64,000 nt of DNA from NCBI GenBank assembly GCA_965249835.1, contig CBDFMY010000003.1:1240001-1304000 (forward strand), in the 5' to 3' direction. Below, in pieces: positions 1 through 9,582 of the stretch. The stretch is from JAHRAW01 sp965249835. GTDB taxonomy: Bacteria > Pseudomonadota > Gammaproteobacteria > Arenicellales > Poriferihabitantaceae. Below the pieces are notes generated by a model that was given only the letters and a program-made list of their open reading frames with translations, ran no database searches and was not told the origin of the DNA. The translations under genes were made by a program, and so were the position numbers. How positions within the stretch are numbered: position 1 is the first letter of the stretch; the number at the start of each line of letters is the position of its first letter.

Positions 1-318
1 CCCGCTTTCAACGAAGAGTTTGAGCAACCGCCGCGGGAAGCTGGCTCAGCCTTTGTGCCGGTGCCGGAGGGAGCGCAGTTGGACAACATTTTCTGCGAAC
101 GCTACGAGCGCCAAGTACGCAAGGACAACTGCATTGAATTCGGGGGACTGACCCTGCAGATACCGGCAGACCGCCACCGTTACCACTACATCAAAGCTAA
201 AGTGAAGGTATTACGGCACACCGACGGCGCCTTGTCTTTGTGGCACGGCCCCCGAAAACTGGCCGGTTATGACGCGGCCGGCCAACTCATCCAGACTGAC
301 TTACCGGTGGCTGCTTGA
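1..318 (+). mobile_element. Transposase C-terminal part (ISNCY/IS481-like), cut by the window edge
   Basis: The frame is open from base 1 to the TGA at 316-318, so the visible 105 codons are the end of a gene that begins before the window. Residues such as KDNCIEFGGLTLQIP and the basic HYIKAKVKV stretch resemble the C-terminal tail of ISNCY/IS481-type integrase-core transposases, after the DDE domain. The catalytic core is not visible, so activity cannot be judged. It points towards the RND gene and ends 91 bp before that gene's stop codon. Confidence 0.6.
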
Positions 319-409
319 TGTCCGCTGCGCCATCAATAACGGGTGCCTCAGCCAGGCTTCCCGACATCGCCAAAAGCGGACAACTCATGTGTTCTAAAAC
401 CGGACATTT
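319..409. repeat. Probable right end of the flanking IS
   Basis: This non-coding strip between the transposase stop and the RND gene has two similar motifs, AAAAGCGGACAACTCATG and TAAAACCGGACATTTCTA. Such repeated GCGGACA/CCGGACA motifs are usual at ISNCY/IS481-type termini. The left end lies outside the window, so the inverted repeat cannot be confirmed. Confidence 0.4.
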
Positions 410-3400
410 CTATTTGTTGCTAACACTCATGGATGCGGATTTTTGCCTTCGTCTTGCTTCCAGCGGTGCCACCAACAACGACATCATCGGCGGCACGATG
501 AGCAGCGTGATGACCGCCGACAAACTTAAACCCCCGACTACCACCGAGCCGAGCCCGCGATATAACTCCGAGCCGGCGCCGGGGAACAGCACCAGCGGCA
601 GCATGCCGAAAACGCTGGTCAGGGTTGACATGAAAATCGGGCGGATGCGGTTGCGCGTGGCTTGACGGATGGCTTCGTCGGCGGGCAGGTGCTCGGTGCG
701 AATGTGATGCAGGGTTTGATGCACCAGCAGAATCGCGTTGTTGACCACGATGCCGATGAGGATGACGAAGCCGAGCATGGTGAGCATGTCCAGCGCCTGA
801 TAGGTGTAAAGATTAAGCACCGCCAGCCCGGCCACTCCGCCGGCGGCGGCCACCGGCACCGACAGCATGATAATCAGCGGATAGACAAAACTCTCGAACA
901 ACACCGCCATCACCAAAAACACAATGATCAGAGACAACCCGAGGTTGATGGCCATGGCGTTGCTGGTCTCGACCAATTTGTCGGCGGTGCCGGAGATGCG
1001 CAGTTTGATTCCGGTCGGCAGACCTTCGGCTTCCAGCGGCGCGATGACCTGCTCGCGGATGCGGTCAATGGCGGACTCCAGGGGCAGGGTTTGATTGGGG
1101 CGCACTTCCAGCGTGATGGTGCGGAATCTCTCGCGGTGGCGTATCTCGGTGGGCCCGGCGGTGAGTTCGATGTCGGCAACCGAAGAGACCGGAATCACGC
1201 GACCGTCCGGGGTGACGATGGGCAAACTGCCGATGCCTTGAGTTCGGTCAACCGAGCCGCTGTGACCTTTCAGCACGATGTCCGTGAGTTTGCCGTCCAC
1301 CGTGGATTGTGCGGCGCGCAGTCCGTCGTTGAAAGCATCGATGGTGCGCGCCAGTTCCAACGCGGTTACGCCGCTGTCACTCAGGCGCAATCGGTGGGGG
1401 ATGACGCGCACTTCCGGCGCGCCCAGTTCAAGACCCGGGCGGGGTCGCCATTCGTGACCCTGGTCGCGCGGAAACAGTCCGACTATTTTGCCGAAGGCGC
1501 GGTTGGCGACTTGTAACACCGCGTCCAAATCCGACCCGGCGATGTCCAGATCGATCTTGCGTCCGCCGCCGATGCCGCGTCCAAAAATGGACGGTTGGGT
1601 GATGAACCCGAAGGTGCCGGGCTCGCGAAACACCGGCTTGCTTAAAATCGGCTTGAGTTCCGCCACCCGCTGCGGGGTTGCCGCCACCGCACCCAGAAAA
1701 GTTTGCGCACGCGTGGCGACATAGAAAAACCGCGAAATTTTCGGTGGCTCATCCGGTCCTGCAATGTCCTGCTCATCGTGCGCCCACAAGTATCGGATTT
1801 CTTGTTCGATGCCTTCGGCGATTTTGGTGGTGGTGTCAAGGTTGTAGCCGGGCGGGGGAATGACAATGCCGAACAGCAGGTTGCGGTTGCCCTCCGGCAA
1901 GTATTCCAGTTTCGGCAGCCATTGCCAGGCGGCGAGCGAGGCCGCGACCGTTATCGCCGCGGTGATGGTGAAGGCTAATTTTTTACTGCGCACCACTTCG
2001 GCGGTGAATCGGTTGAAGAAGTTGGCGAGGTGATGCGCGATTGGGTCGATGACCGGCAGACGCATCGGTTGCATTGCGTGTTTGGCATCGTCGGTGCGCC
2101 CCGCCGAGCGAAACAACCGCGCCGACAACGCCGGAATCACGGTGATGGAAACCAGCAGCGACAATACCACCGCAACCGAAATCGCCACCGCAATGTCGCG
2201 GAACAACTGCCCGGCTTCCAGTTGCATCACCAGAATCGGTATGAACACCATGACCGTGGTCAACGCCGACACCAGCACCGCGCCCCACACCTGCTGCGCG
2301 CCGAGGAACGCGGCTTTGGCGTTGGGATGTCCCGCTTCTTTGTGCCGGTAGATGTTTTCCAGCACCACGATGGCGGCGTCCACCACCATGCCCACGGCGA
2401 ACGCCAGCCCGGCAAGCGAGATGACATTGATGGAGCGACCAAGCGCGGCCATGGCGACGAACGCGCCCACCACCGACACCGGAATGGCGATCGAGATGAC
2501 CAGAGTGGCTCGAGGCGAACGCAGGAACAACAGCAAAATCAGCGCGGCGAGCGTGCCGCCGACCCAAATATTTTGTTGCACCAGCGCAATCGCCGAATTG
2601 ATATACACGGTCTCGTCATACACCTGACGCAGGCGCAACCCGGCCGCGGGAACCGCGGACCGGCTCAGTTCATCCGCTGCTTCGCGGATGCCCGCCATGA
2701 TTTCGATGACGTTGGCACCGGTTTGGCGTGCGGCGTTAAAAGCGATGGACGGTTGTCCCATAAAGCGGATGGTGGCGCCGGGCTCCTTGTAGCCGAAGCG
2801 CACCTCGGCGATGTCGCCGACCGTGACGCGTCCGCCGCCGTCGTTGTGACCGCGCAATAACACTTCGCGGATGATGTCGGGATGGTTGAGTTCGCCTTCG
2901 GTGCGCACCACATAACGACGCTTGCCCTCATCAATGTCGCCGGCACCGAGGGAAACGTTGGCGTCCCGTAGCGCATCGACAAGGTTGCCGACGGTGAATT
3001 GGTAGCGCGCCATCCGGTTGGGGTCGACGATGATATGAATCTCGCGCTCGCTGCCGCCGTAGACATTAACCCGCCCGACGCCGGGCACGCGCTCAATTCG
3101 TTCCTTGATAATATCGGTGACAAAATCGCCGAACTCGTGAATCGGTTGGTCGCTGTGTTCGAGTTGGTTGACGACGAACCAGGCGATGGCGTTGTCATCG
3201 GAGCCGGCGGTGTCCAGAGTCGGTTGGTCTACTTCATCGGGATAACTCGACACCCGGTCGAGGCGATTGGCGACCAACAACAACGCGCGGTCCATGTTGG
3301 TGTCGACCCGGAATTCCAAAGTGATTCTGCCGCGCCCTTGCTCCGAGCGGCCGGTGATGGAGCGCAACCCTTCAATGCCGGCCAGTTGTTCTTCCTGGCG

Positions 3401-3595
3401 GTTGATGATTTCCCGTTCCACTTCCGCCGGCGCGGCGCCGAACCACTCAGTGGTGATGGTGATGACCGGCCGGTTGACATCCGGCGCCAGTTGAATGGGA
3501 ATGGTTTTCAGCGCCACCAGCCCGAACAACACCACCAGCAACACTGCGGCGACTACCGCGATGGGGCGATTGATGGCGTTGTTGATGAGGTTCAT
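410..3595 (-). CDS. RND-family efflux permease (AcrB/MexB-like)
   Basis: A 1061-residue inner-membrane protein with the length and repeat layout of RND pumps. There is one N-terminal membrane helix (residues about 10-30), a large porter loop, a helix bundle at about 335-500, a second porter loop, and a second bundle at about 865-1045. In TM4 the motif reads GMVVDAAIVVLEN, with one acidic residue where many HAE-1 pumps have two. It probably exports drugs or other hydrophobic compounds using the proton gradient. Its ATG overlaps the stop of the adaptor gene by 4 bp (ATGA), so the pair is translationally coupled. No outer-membrane channel gene adjoins it. Confidence 0.93.
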   Translation of the reverse strand: MNLINNAINRPIAVVAAVLLVVLFGLVALKTIPIQLAPDVNRPVITITTEWFGAAPAEVEREIINRQEEQLAGIEGLRSITGRSEQGRGRITLEFRVDTNMDRALLLVANRLDRVSSYPDEVDQPTLDTAGSDDNAIAWFVVNQLEHSDQPIHEFGDFVTDIIKERIERVPGVGRVNVYGGSEREIHIIVDPNRMARYQFTVGNLVDALRDANVSLGAGDIDEGKRRYVVRTEGELNHPDIIREVLLRGHNDGGGRVTVGDIAEVRFGYKEPGATIRFMGQPSIAFNAARQTGANVIEIMAGIREAADELSRSAVPAAGLRLRQVYDETVYINSAIALVQQNIWVGGTLAALILLLFLRSPRATLVISIAIPVSVVGAFVAMAALGRSINVISLAGLAFAVGMVVDAAIVVLENIYRHKEAGHPNAKAAFLGAQQVWGAVLVSALTTVMVFIPILVMQLEAGQLFRDIAVAISVAVVLSLLVSITVIPALSARLFRSAGRTDDAKHAMQPMRLPVIDPIAHHLANFFNRFTAEVVRSKKLAFTITAAITVAASLAAWQWLPKLEYLPEGNRNLLFGIVIPPPGYNLDTTTKIAEGIEQEIRYLWAHDEQDIAGPDEPPKISRFFYVATRAQTFLGAVAATPQRVAELKPILSKPVFREPGTFGFITQPSIFGRGIGGGRKIDLDIAGSDLDAVLQVANRAFGKIVGLFPRDQGHEWRPRPGLELGAPEVRVIPHRLRLSDSGVTALELARTIDAFNDGLRAAQSTVDGKLTDIVLKGHSGSVDRTQGIGSLPIVTPDGRVIPVSSVADIELTAGPTEIRHRERFRTITLEVRPNQTLPLESAIDRIREQVIAPLEAEGLPTGIKLRISGTADKLVETSNAMAINLGLSLIIVFLVMAVLFESFVYPLIIMLSVPVAAAGGVAGLAVLNLYTYQALDMLTMLGFVILIGIVVNNAILLVHQTLHHIRTEHLPADEAIRQATRNRIRPIFMSTLTSVFGMLPLVLFPGAGSELYRGLGSVVVGGLSLSAVITLLIVPPMMSLLVAPLEARRRQKSASMSVSNK

Positions 3596-4749
3596 TGAAG
3601 CGGCATAGCAACGACCGGCTGGTCGGGTTGCAGACGCTCGTTACCGCGCACTACGGCAAGGTCGCCGGGCTGCAATCCGGCAAGCACTTCGATGCGATTA
3701 CCGCTCGACTCACCGATTCGAATGGTGCGCATCATGGCCAGTCCGTCCACTACCACGAAAACAATTTTGTCGCGGCCACGTTGCACGATGGCATCCTTAT
3801 GCACCGACACGATGTCGCGCCGCGCCGTCGCCGGAATCAACACGGTGACGCTTTGCTGCGCCGCCAGCAAGCCCGCGTCATCGCCGAAGTCGGTGGCAAA
3901 GCGCACCCGCCGCGTATGGGTTCGCGGGTCTTCTTCCGGCACCACCGCGCGTACGATGGCGCGATGTTTGCTGTCATTGTCCAGCAACATTTCCACTTCA
4001 GCACCGGCCTCAAGTCCGCTCAAGCGGTTATAGGGGATGTCGGCTTCCAGTTCCAGTTGTCGGTCAGAAATTAGTCGTGCCACGGCCTGACCGCGTTGCA
4101 GATAACTGCCGACTTCGGTAAGGCGGTCGGTGATGGCACCATCAAACGGCGCTTTGATTTCGGTATATGCGAGATTGAGTTGTGCCATGGCGACTTCCGC
4201 CGCGCTGCTGTCAATGGCGGCGGATGCCTCTTTGACTCGGGTCAGGGCGATGTTGTATTGCTGATTGGCATCGTCGTAAGCGGCTTTGCTGACCGCCGCG
4301 GAGACGGCCAAACCGCTTAGCCGTTTGACCGACTGGGCAGCCAACGCCAACTGGGCTTTGGCGGTTTTCAATCGCGCTTCGGCTTCAGTGTGCCGAGCAT
4401 TGGCAAGGGTCATTCGTAATTTCAGCGTAGCGATATCAATGGTCGCCAGCACCTGACCACTGACCACGCGGTCGCCGACCCGCACCCGCATCGATGACAC
4501 CGTTCCGTCAATGCGCGCCGCCACGACACCGGATTGCTTTGCCGTCAGTCGACCAATAATCGGTATGGTGCGGGTAAAAGACTGTTTGATTACCGCGTCC
4601 GTAGTCACCGATGCCGCCTGTTGGGCATGACCGCCCGAGATCCATAAAACCATGGCAAAGAGTGCGGTAAAAATGCTCGCTCCGGCGAGTAACTCATGCG
4701 AGTTGCTTGAATGACAAAAAGAGGTTGCCGGTTCGGTGTTGTTTTTCAT
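3592..4749 (-). CDS. Periplasmic adaptor (membrane fusion protein) of the RND pump
   Basis: The protein begins MKNNTEPATS, has one hydrophobic anchor or signal segment (about residues 22-42), and continues with a biotinyl-lipoyl-like half (GTVSSMRVRVGDRVVSGQVLATID), an alpha-helical hairpin, a second lipoyl half (YTEIKAPFDGAITDR) and beta-barrel domains. That is the HlyD/AcrA adaptor order. The frame stays open to 4890, but the upstream extension lies inside the neighbouring esterase gene and shows no adaptor-like sequence, so the ATG at 4749 is preferred; no clear ribosome binding site precedes it. It would link the RND permease to an outer-membrane channel encoded elsewhere. Confidence 0.88.
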   Translation of the reverse strand: MKNNTEPATSFCHSSNSHELLAGASIFTALFAMVLWISGGHAQQAASVTTDAVIKQSFTRTIPIIGRLTAKQSGVVAARIDGTVSSMRVRVGDRVVSGQVLATIDIATLKLRMTLANARHTEAEARLKTAKAQLALAAQSVKRLSGLAVSAAVSKAAYDDANQQYNIALTRVKEASAAIDSSAAEVAMAQLNLAYTEIKAPFDGAITDRLTEVGSYLQRGQAVARLISDRQLELEADIPYNRLSGLEAGAEVEMLLDNDSKHRAIVRAVVPEEDPRTHTRRVRFATDFGDDAGLLAAQQSVTVLIPATARRDIVSVHKDAIVQRGRDKIVFVVVDGLAMMRTIRIGESSGNRIEVLAGLQPGDLAVVRGNERLQPDQPVVAMPLQ

Positions 4750-4802
4750 CGTCCGATTATCGCCGATATTTTCGTTTGCCGCACGATAGCCGCACGACAA
4801 CT

Positions 4803-5489
4803 TTACGATAATGTGCACTCGCGTAAAAAATTCGCAACATCGACAATTTCCTCCGGCGAAATGCCGTGTTGCATCGGATACTCGCGCCACAAAACCGAAT
4901 AGCCGGATTGCGTCAATTGCTTTTCACTGCGGCGCGCCAACGCAATGGGAATCATCGGGTCGTCTACGCCATGCGCCATCCATATTGAAGTGTGTTGGTT
5001 GTCAGTGGATTTTTCCGCTTCCAAAGAATCCGCCAACGGCAGGTAAGTGGACAACGCAATGATGCCCGCAAGTTGCTGACCGAAACGCAAACCGGTATGC
5101 AAAACAATCGCCCCGCCCTGAGAAAACCCGGCGAGAAAAATATTTTCTGAAGGTATCCCGCGATCATTCTCCCGTTCGATCAGCGCCCGTAGCAACGCCG
5201 CCGAATGTTCAATGCCGTCACGATCTTGATCGTGTTCAAAACCCACACCGGTAATGTCATACCACCCGCGCATTTTCATCCCGCCATTGATAGTAATCGC
5301 TCGCATCGGCGCGTGCGGAAAAATAAATCGCATCGGAGTTTGCGCGGGCGGGTGGTTTGACATTGCCAACGCAGGAACAATCCCTTCAAAGTCATGCCCA
5401 TCGGCGCCCAGTCCGTGTAGCCAGATGACCGAGCAGACCGGCTCCGGCCCGGTTTGAATTTCTATGGGAGCGGGAGTCGAGGAGGTCAT
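4803..5489 (-). CDS. Carboxylesterase/phospholipase, alpha/beta hydrolase
   Basis: A 228-residue cytoplasmic alpha/beta hydrolase of the phospholipase/carboxylesterase (YpfH/EstB-like) family. The oxyanion-hole strand reads VIWLHGLGADG (21-31). The nucleophile elbow GFSQGG puts the catalytic serine at 123, the acid lies in GVDDPMIP (about 176-177), and the histidine is in MQHG (208). Length is normal for the family. It lies upstream of the efflux operon on the same strand with a 53-bp gap, and diverges from the type III restriction locus. The natural substrate cannot be told from sequence. Confidence 0.9.
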   Translation of the reverse strand: MTSSTPAPIEIQTGPEPVCSVIWLHGLGADGHDFEGIVPALAMSNHPPAQTPMRFIFPHAPMRAITINGGMKMRGWYDITGVGFEHDQDRDGIEHSAALLRALIERENDRGIPSENIFLAGFSQGGAIVLHTGLRFGQQLAGIIALSTYLPLADSLEAEKSTDNQHTSIWMAHGVDDPMIPIALARRSEKQLTQSGYSVLWREYPMQHGISPEEIVDVANFLRECTLS

Positions 5490-5542
5490 TTTTTCTGATT
5501 ATGTGTGGTGTATTTTACCCCGCGCCTTGCTACAATCCGACC

Positions 5543-8500
5543 ATGACTTCCCCTGAAACCCTCAGCAAGGATGCCGAGGAAAATCTCTCCAAACTGAAAG
5601 AAAAACTGCGTGAGTTGTTTCAACTTGATCGCGGTGATTTGGACTTCGGATTGTATCGCATTATGGCGATGAAAAGTGTCGAGATTAATGAATTTCTTGA
5701 CGAGCACCTGTTGCCACAAATTACTGAGACCCTGGGAGATATTGCCGACTCTGATATTCCAACATTAAAAACAAAACTTCAAAAAGCAATCGAAGAAGCA
5801 AAACGCCATGTTCCCGATCCGCAGACAAGCCCGGAAGTAAAAAACTTACAAACCCAACTGAAAGCCGCTAAAGCCGACCAACAAACCGAAGCCAACACTT
5901 ACAATCATCTTTGTAATTTCTTCTCCAGATACTATGACGAAGGCGATTTTATCTCGCTTCGCCGCTACAAAAGCGAAGGCAAGGAAGCCTATTCCATTCC
6001 CTACAACGGCGAGGAAGTCAAACTCCACTGGGCAAATGCCGATCAGTATTACATCAAGACAACCGAGAACTACGCTTCCTATGTTTTCACGCTCAGCGAA
6101 GGTGACCGACAACGCCGGGTGTGCTTTGAGATTGCGGCGGCGGATAACGAAAAAGACAACATCAAAGAGACTAGCGGCAAGCAACGTTTGTTTGTGTTGG
6201 CGAAAGATTTTATCAAGGTTAGTGCAAACGAATTGACTGTCCGCTTTGACCATCGTCCCTTGACCGCAAGCGAGAAAACTAAACACTCGCAAAATGGAAT
6301 CAAGCGACAACATGCCATCAATCAAGAAGCCGAGCGGCGCATTTTTGCGAAAATTAAAAAGGGCAAGGAGGGCTGGTTATCTCTGATTGCTGCGCCTTGC
6401 CCCACCGAAGCAGATGAAGCTCGCACGCTGCTCGGCAAGCACCTCACTGCTTATACGGCGAAGAACAGCTTTGACTATTTCATTCATAAAGACCTAGGCG
6501 GTTTTCTGCGGCGGGAACTGGACTACTATCTGAAAAGCGAAGTCATCTCCATTGATAATTTGGAATTGACCGATGACCCCGCCGTATTCATACGCGGCTT
6601 GGCGCAAATCAAGGCGATAAAAAGAGTCGGCGCGAAAATCATAGATTTTCTGGCGCAACTGGAAGATTTCCAAAAACAACTGTGGTTGAAAAAGAAATTT
6701 GTGCTGGAGACGCAGTATTGTGTAACGCTGGACAAAGTGCCCGAATCACTCTATGCGGAAATTGCCAAAAACAAAGCACAGCGCAATGAATGGGTGAAAC
6801 TGTTTGCGATTGACGAACTAAAGGGCGACATTGTTGCCACCGCATATAGCAATCCACTAAAACCGGCTTTTCTAACAGAGAATCCGTATCTGGTTTTGGA
6901 TACTCGCCACTTCAATCAAACATTCCAGAACAAACTGCTTGCCGCCTTGTCGGACGCTGCTCCCATTGAGGAACAACTGAACGGCTTGTTGGTTCACGGC
7001 GAGAATTTCCAAGCGTTGAATTTGTTGCAGGAAAGGTATGGGGAGCAAGTGCAAAGCATTCACATTGACCCACCATATAATACGGACACGAGCGGCTTCA
7101 TCTACAAGAATAATTACAGACATTCCAGTTGGCTTGCGATGATGCAAAATCGCATTTCTTTCTCAATAAAATTGCTTTCTGATTCTGGTTTTTTTCTATG
7201 TCATATTGATGAAAATGAATACGAAAGACTGCACATATTATTTGAACAGTTTTCCATTTCTAACGCGGGGACAGTGGTGTGGGATAAAAGAAACCCGATG
7301 ACAGGCGGGGGTGGTGTGGCGATGCAACACGAATACATAATTTGGAGATCTAAAACTGAAAAAGCAATCAATATTGGCAACGGCAATAGCCAACTTATGT
7401 TGAATAAAGTCAAAAATCTAATTGAAGAAAATAATGGTATTGTCAGCAAGGAAATCAAAAAAGAATATGCTAACTGGGTTAAAAATCATCCAGATTTCAG
7501 CGGGGGAGAAAAAGCATACCAATTTATAGACAGTGATGGATTGGTTTATCGAGCTGTTAGTTTAAGAGCACCCGAACCCAGAGAGGATCCGAAATTTTTC
7601 ATTCCTCTTATCCATCCAAAAACCAAACAGCCATGCGCAATCCCCCCCAATGGATTTTCTCGTACACCAGAGACGTTACAAAATATGGTTAAACGAGGGG
7701 AAATTATTTTCGGGAAAGACCATACAACTCAACCCAATCAAAAAAGAATTTTATCCGAAGATTCACAAAGACAAATTACCTCCGTTGTGTCCGATGCAAC
7801 TCGCGGCAAACCGGACATTGACTCGCTAGGATTGGAAAATTTTCCCTACAATCACTCCGTAAGGTTTTACAAAAAATTAATTGAAGCAGCATCGGAGTCT
7901 TTGTCCGACACTATACTCGATTACTTTGCCGGCTCCGGCACCACTGGCCATGCGGTAATAAACATCAACCGCGAAGATGACGGCAACCGAAAATATATCC
8001 TCGTGGAACTCGGACACCATTTTGAAACGGTATTATTGCCGCGTATGAAAAAAGTCACCTACTCCAAAGAATGGAAAGATGGCAAGCCACGGGGAAGAGA
8101 AGGAATTAGCCAATTATTCAAATATGTTCGTCTGGAATCCTACGAAGATACGCTGGATAGTTTAACCGTCAAGCCGCGCAAAGACCTGCTTGAGGCAGGA
8201 GAGAACAAGCAATTCATTGAGGATTACCTGCTCCGGTATGTCCTCGGCGAGGAAACTGCAACCAGCGCGTCACTGCTGGGGCAGGATTTTATTGACCCAT
8301 TCAATTACACCTTGTCTGTGGTGCGCGATGGGGTTCGCCGTGATGCGCCGGTTGACCTTGTGGAAACTTTTAACTTCCTGCTCGGCTTGCGGCTTGCCAC
8401 TCGCCGGCAAGTAGAGGGGGTTCTGACAATCACCGGGACAAACGCCAAAGGCGAAAACTGCCTTATTCTGTGGCGCAATATTGAGAAAATGAACGCATCC

Positions 8501-8668
8501 AAACTGGACAAATGGTTTAGAAAACACCGCAAAACTTTCGCCAACGATTTGAACCTTGTTTATGTGAATGGCGATCATACCTTGAACGCTCTCGGATCAG
8601 GCGACCAGTGGGAAGCGATAACCACTGAACCAGTTTTTAGAGCATTGATGTTTGAATATGGGGATTAA
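5543..8668 (+). CDS. Type III restriction-modification methyltransferase (Mod)
   Basis: A 1041-residue adenine-specific DNA methyltransferase. The DPPY catalytic motif is at about 509-512, and the AdoMet-binding FAGSGTTG motif comes later (about 795-802), the beta-class order used by type III Mod subunits. The long N-terminal region (DRGDLDFGLYRIM, then a lysine/glutamate-rich helix) and the C-terminal region are typical of the large Mod proteins paired with a DEAH Res subunit. The ATG at 5543 is preferred over the upstream frame opening at 5501. The stop is followed almost at once by the AbiJ-like gene and then res, implying one operon. Base composition is more AT-rich than the flanking housekeeping genes, which suggests transfer. 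Confidence 0.92.
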   Translation: MTSPETLSKDAEENLSKLKEKLRELFQLDRGDLDFGLYRIMAMKSVEINEFLDEHLLPQITETLGDIADSDIPTLKTKLQKAIEEAKRHVPDPQTSPEVKNLQTQLKAAKADQQTEANTYNHLCNFFSRYYDEGDFISLRRYKSEGKEAYSIPYNGEEVKLHWANADQYYIKTTENYASYVFTLSEGDRQRRVCFEIAAADNEKDNIKETSGKQRLFVLAKDFIKVSANELTVRFDHRPLTASEKTKHSQNGIKRQHAINQEAERRIFAKIKKGKEGWLSLIAAPCPTEADEARTLLGKHLTAYTAKNSFDYFIHKDLGGFLRRELDYYLKSEVISIDNLELTDDPAVFIRGLAQIKAIKRVGAKIIDFLAQLEDFQKQLWLKKKFVLETQYCVTLDKVPESLYAEIAKNKAQRNEWVKLFAIDELKGDIVATAYSNPLKPAFLTENPYLVLDTRHFNQTFQNKLLAALSDAAPIEEQLNGLLVHGENFQALNLLQERYGEQVQSIHIDPPYNTDTSGFIYKNNYRHSSWLAMMQNRISFSIKLLSDSGFFLCHIDENEYERLHILFEQFSISNAGTVVWDKRNPMTGGGGVAMQHEYIIWRSKTEKAINIGNGNSQLMLNKVKNLIEENNGIVSKEIKKEYANWVKNHPDFSGGEKAYQFIDSDGLVYRAVSLRAPEPREDPKFFIPLIHPKTKQPCAIPPNGFSRTPETLQNMVKRGEIIFGKDHTTQPNQKRILSEDSQRQITSVVSDATRGKPDIDSLGLENFPYNHSVRFYKKLIEAASESLSDTILDYFAGSGTTGHAVININREDDGNRKYILVELGHHFETVLLPRMKKVTYSKEWKDGKPRGREGISQLFKYVRLESYEDTLDSLTVKPRKDLLEAGENKQFIEDYLLRYVLGEETATSASLLGQDFIDPFNYTLSVVRDGVRRDAPVDLVETFNFLLGLRLATRRQVEGVLTITGTNAKGENCLILWRNIEKMNASKLDKWFRKHRKTFANDLNLVYVNGDHTLNALGSGDQWEAITTEPVFRALMFEYGD

Positions 8669-8670
8669 TA

Positions 8671-9582
8671 ATGGATAAAGGAGGAAAAGAATGGCGTGGA
8701 CTAACATTCTCGCAGCGAGAGGGAAAGGCACCCCTGCCAGAATCTCTGCAAGCCGGAGAACTGAATAAAAAATTCAAACTCAAAGTTTGGGAGGTTATCG
8801 AAACGCATATCAATAATTGTACCGCTACATTCCCTGATGAAATATATTTTTGTGCAAAAGAATTTGATGAAAATGTAGATGGAATTTTCTGGAAAGAATT
8901 TCTATCTTCATATTATAAAGATGTGCTGGAAATTCCTCATGATGAAATTGATATGATAGAAGTTTATGAGATAAAAAAATGGGTGAAAGAAATAATCTTT
9001 GAAAAGGAGAGTCATGAAGTTCTTACTTTATTGGAATGTATGTTGCGTTTCCCAGATATTCCTAAAGATTTATCTGATGACATTGAAAGCACTTTCGAAT
9101 TTCCCCTTTACTTTATAGACCGTTCAGATGAAATACCTACCGTAATTCCTTCCACCAGTGAGGAAGCGAAGGAAAGTGTCAAAAAGTCATTAGACAATAT
9201 CAATCAGTTGGAATTGACCGGGGCTAAATCTCATCTTCGCAAGGCTGCTCAAGAATTGAACGCGGGAAATCTCTCTGACTCTATGCGGGAAAGCATACAT
9301 GCTGTTGCGTCTGCCGCTCAGCAGATTGATTCTGGAACATCAAATGATCTCGGTCCCGCACTGGATTCACTTGAAAAACAAAGAATACTCAAACATCCTG
9401 CGTTGAAAGAAGCCTTCAAAAAACTCTACGGTTACACAAGTGATGAAAAAGGCGTTCGCAAAGCTTTGGTCTACAAAAAAAATGCTGATGTGGGAATTGA
9501 TGAAGCAATGTTTTTGTATGGTGCCTGCGTGATGTTTGTTGATTATCTTGCCAGTAAACAAAGACGGTTGAACGAGAAATGA
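8671..9582 (+). CDS. AbiJ-like abortive-infection protein inside the type III R-M operon
   Basis: A 303-residue protein. Its start, LTFSQREGKAPLPESLQ, matches the AbiJ N-terminal domain (NTD4-type) pattern. The C-terminal half (about 190-300), with AAQELNAGNLSDSMRESIHA, LYGYTSDEKGVRKAL and MFLYGACVMFVDYL, resembles the all-helical, HEPN-like C-terminal part of AbiJ and related abortive-infection proteins. The start is 2 bp after the mod stop, and the end overlaps the res ATG by 4 bp, so the three genes are almost certainly co-translated. Abi proteins usually act by halting growth of an infected cell; here it may back up or sense the restriction enzyme. The family call rests on motif memory, not a search. 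Confidence 0.7.
   Translation: MDKGGKEWRGLTFSQREGKAPLPESLQAGELNKKFKLKVWEVIETHINNCTATFPDEIYFCAKEFDENVDGIFWKEFLSSYYKDVLEIPHDEIDMIEVYEIKKWVKEIIFEKESHEVLTLLECMLRFPDIPKDLSDDIESTFEFPLYFIDRSDEIPTVIPSTSEEAKESVKKSLDNINQLELTGAKSHLRKAAQELNAGNLSDSMRESIHAVASAAQQIDSGTSNDLGPALDSLEKQRILKHPALKEAFKKLYGYTSDEKGVRKALVYKKNADVGIDEAMFLYGACVMFVDYLASKQRRLNEK

Noticed and set aside
410..3595. Many long open frames on the plus strand opposite the RND gene
   Set aside because: They are shadows of a GC-biased coding strand; none has recognisable domains and the minus-strand frame is a full RND pump.
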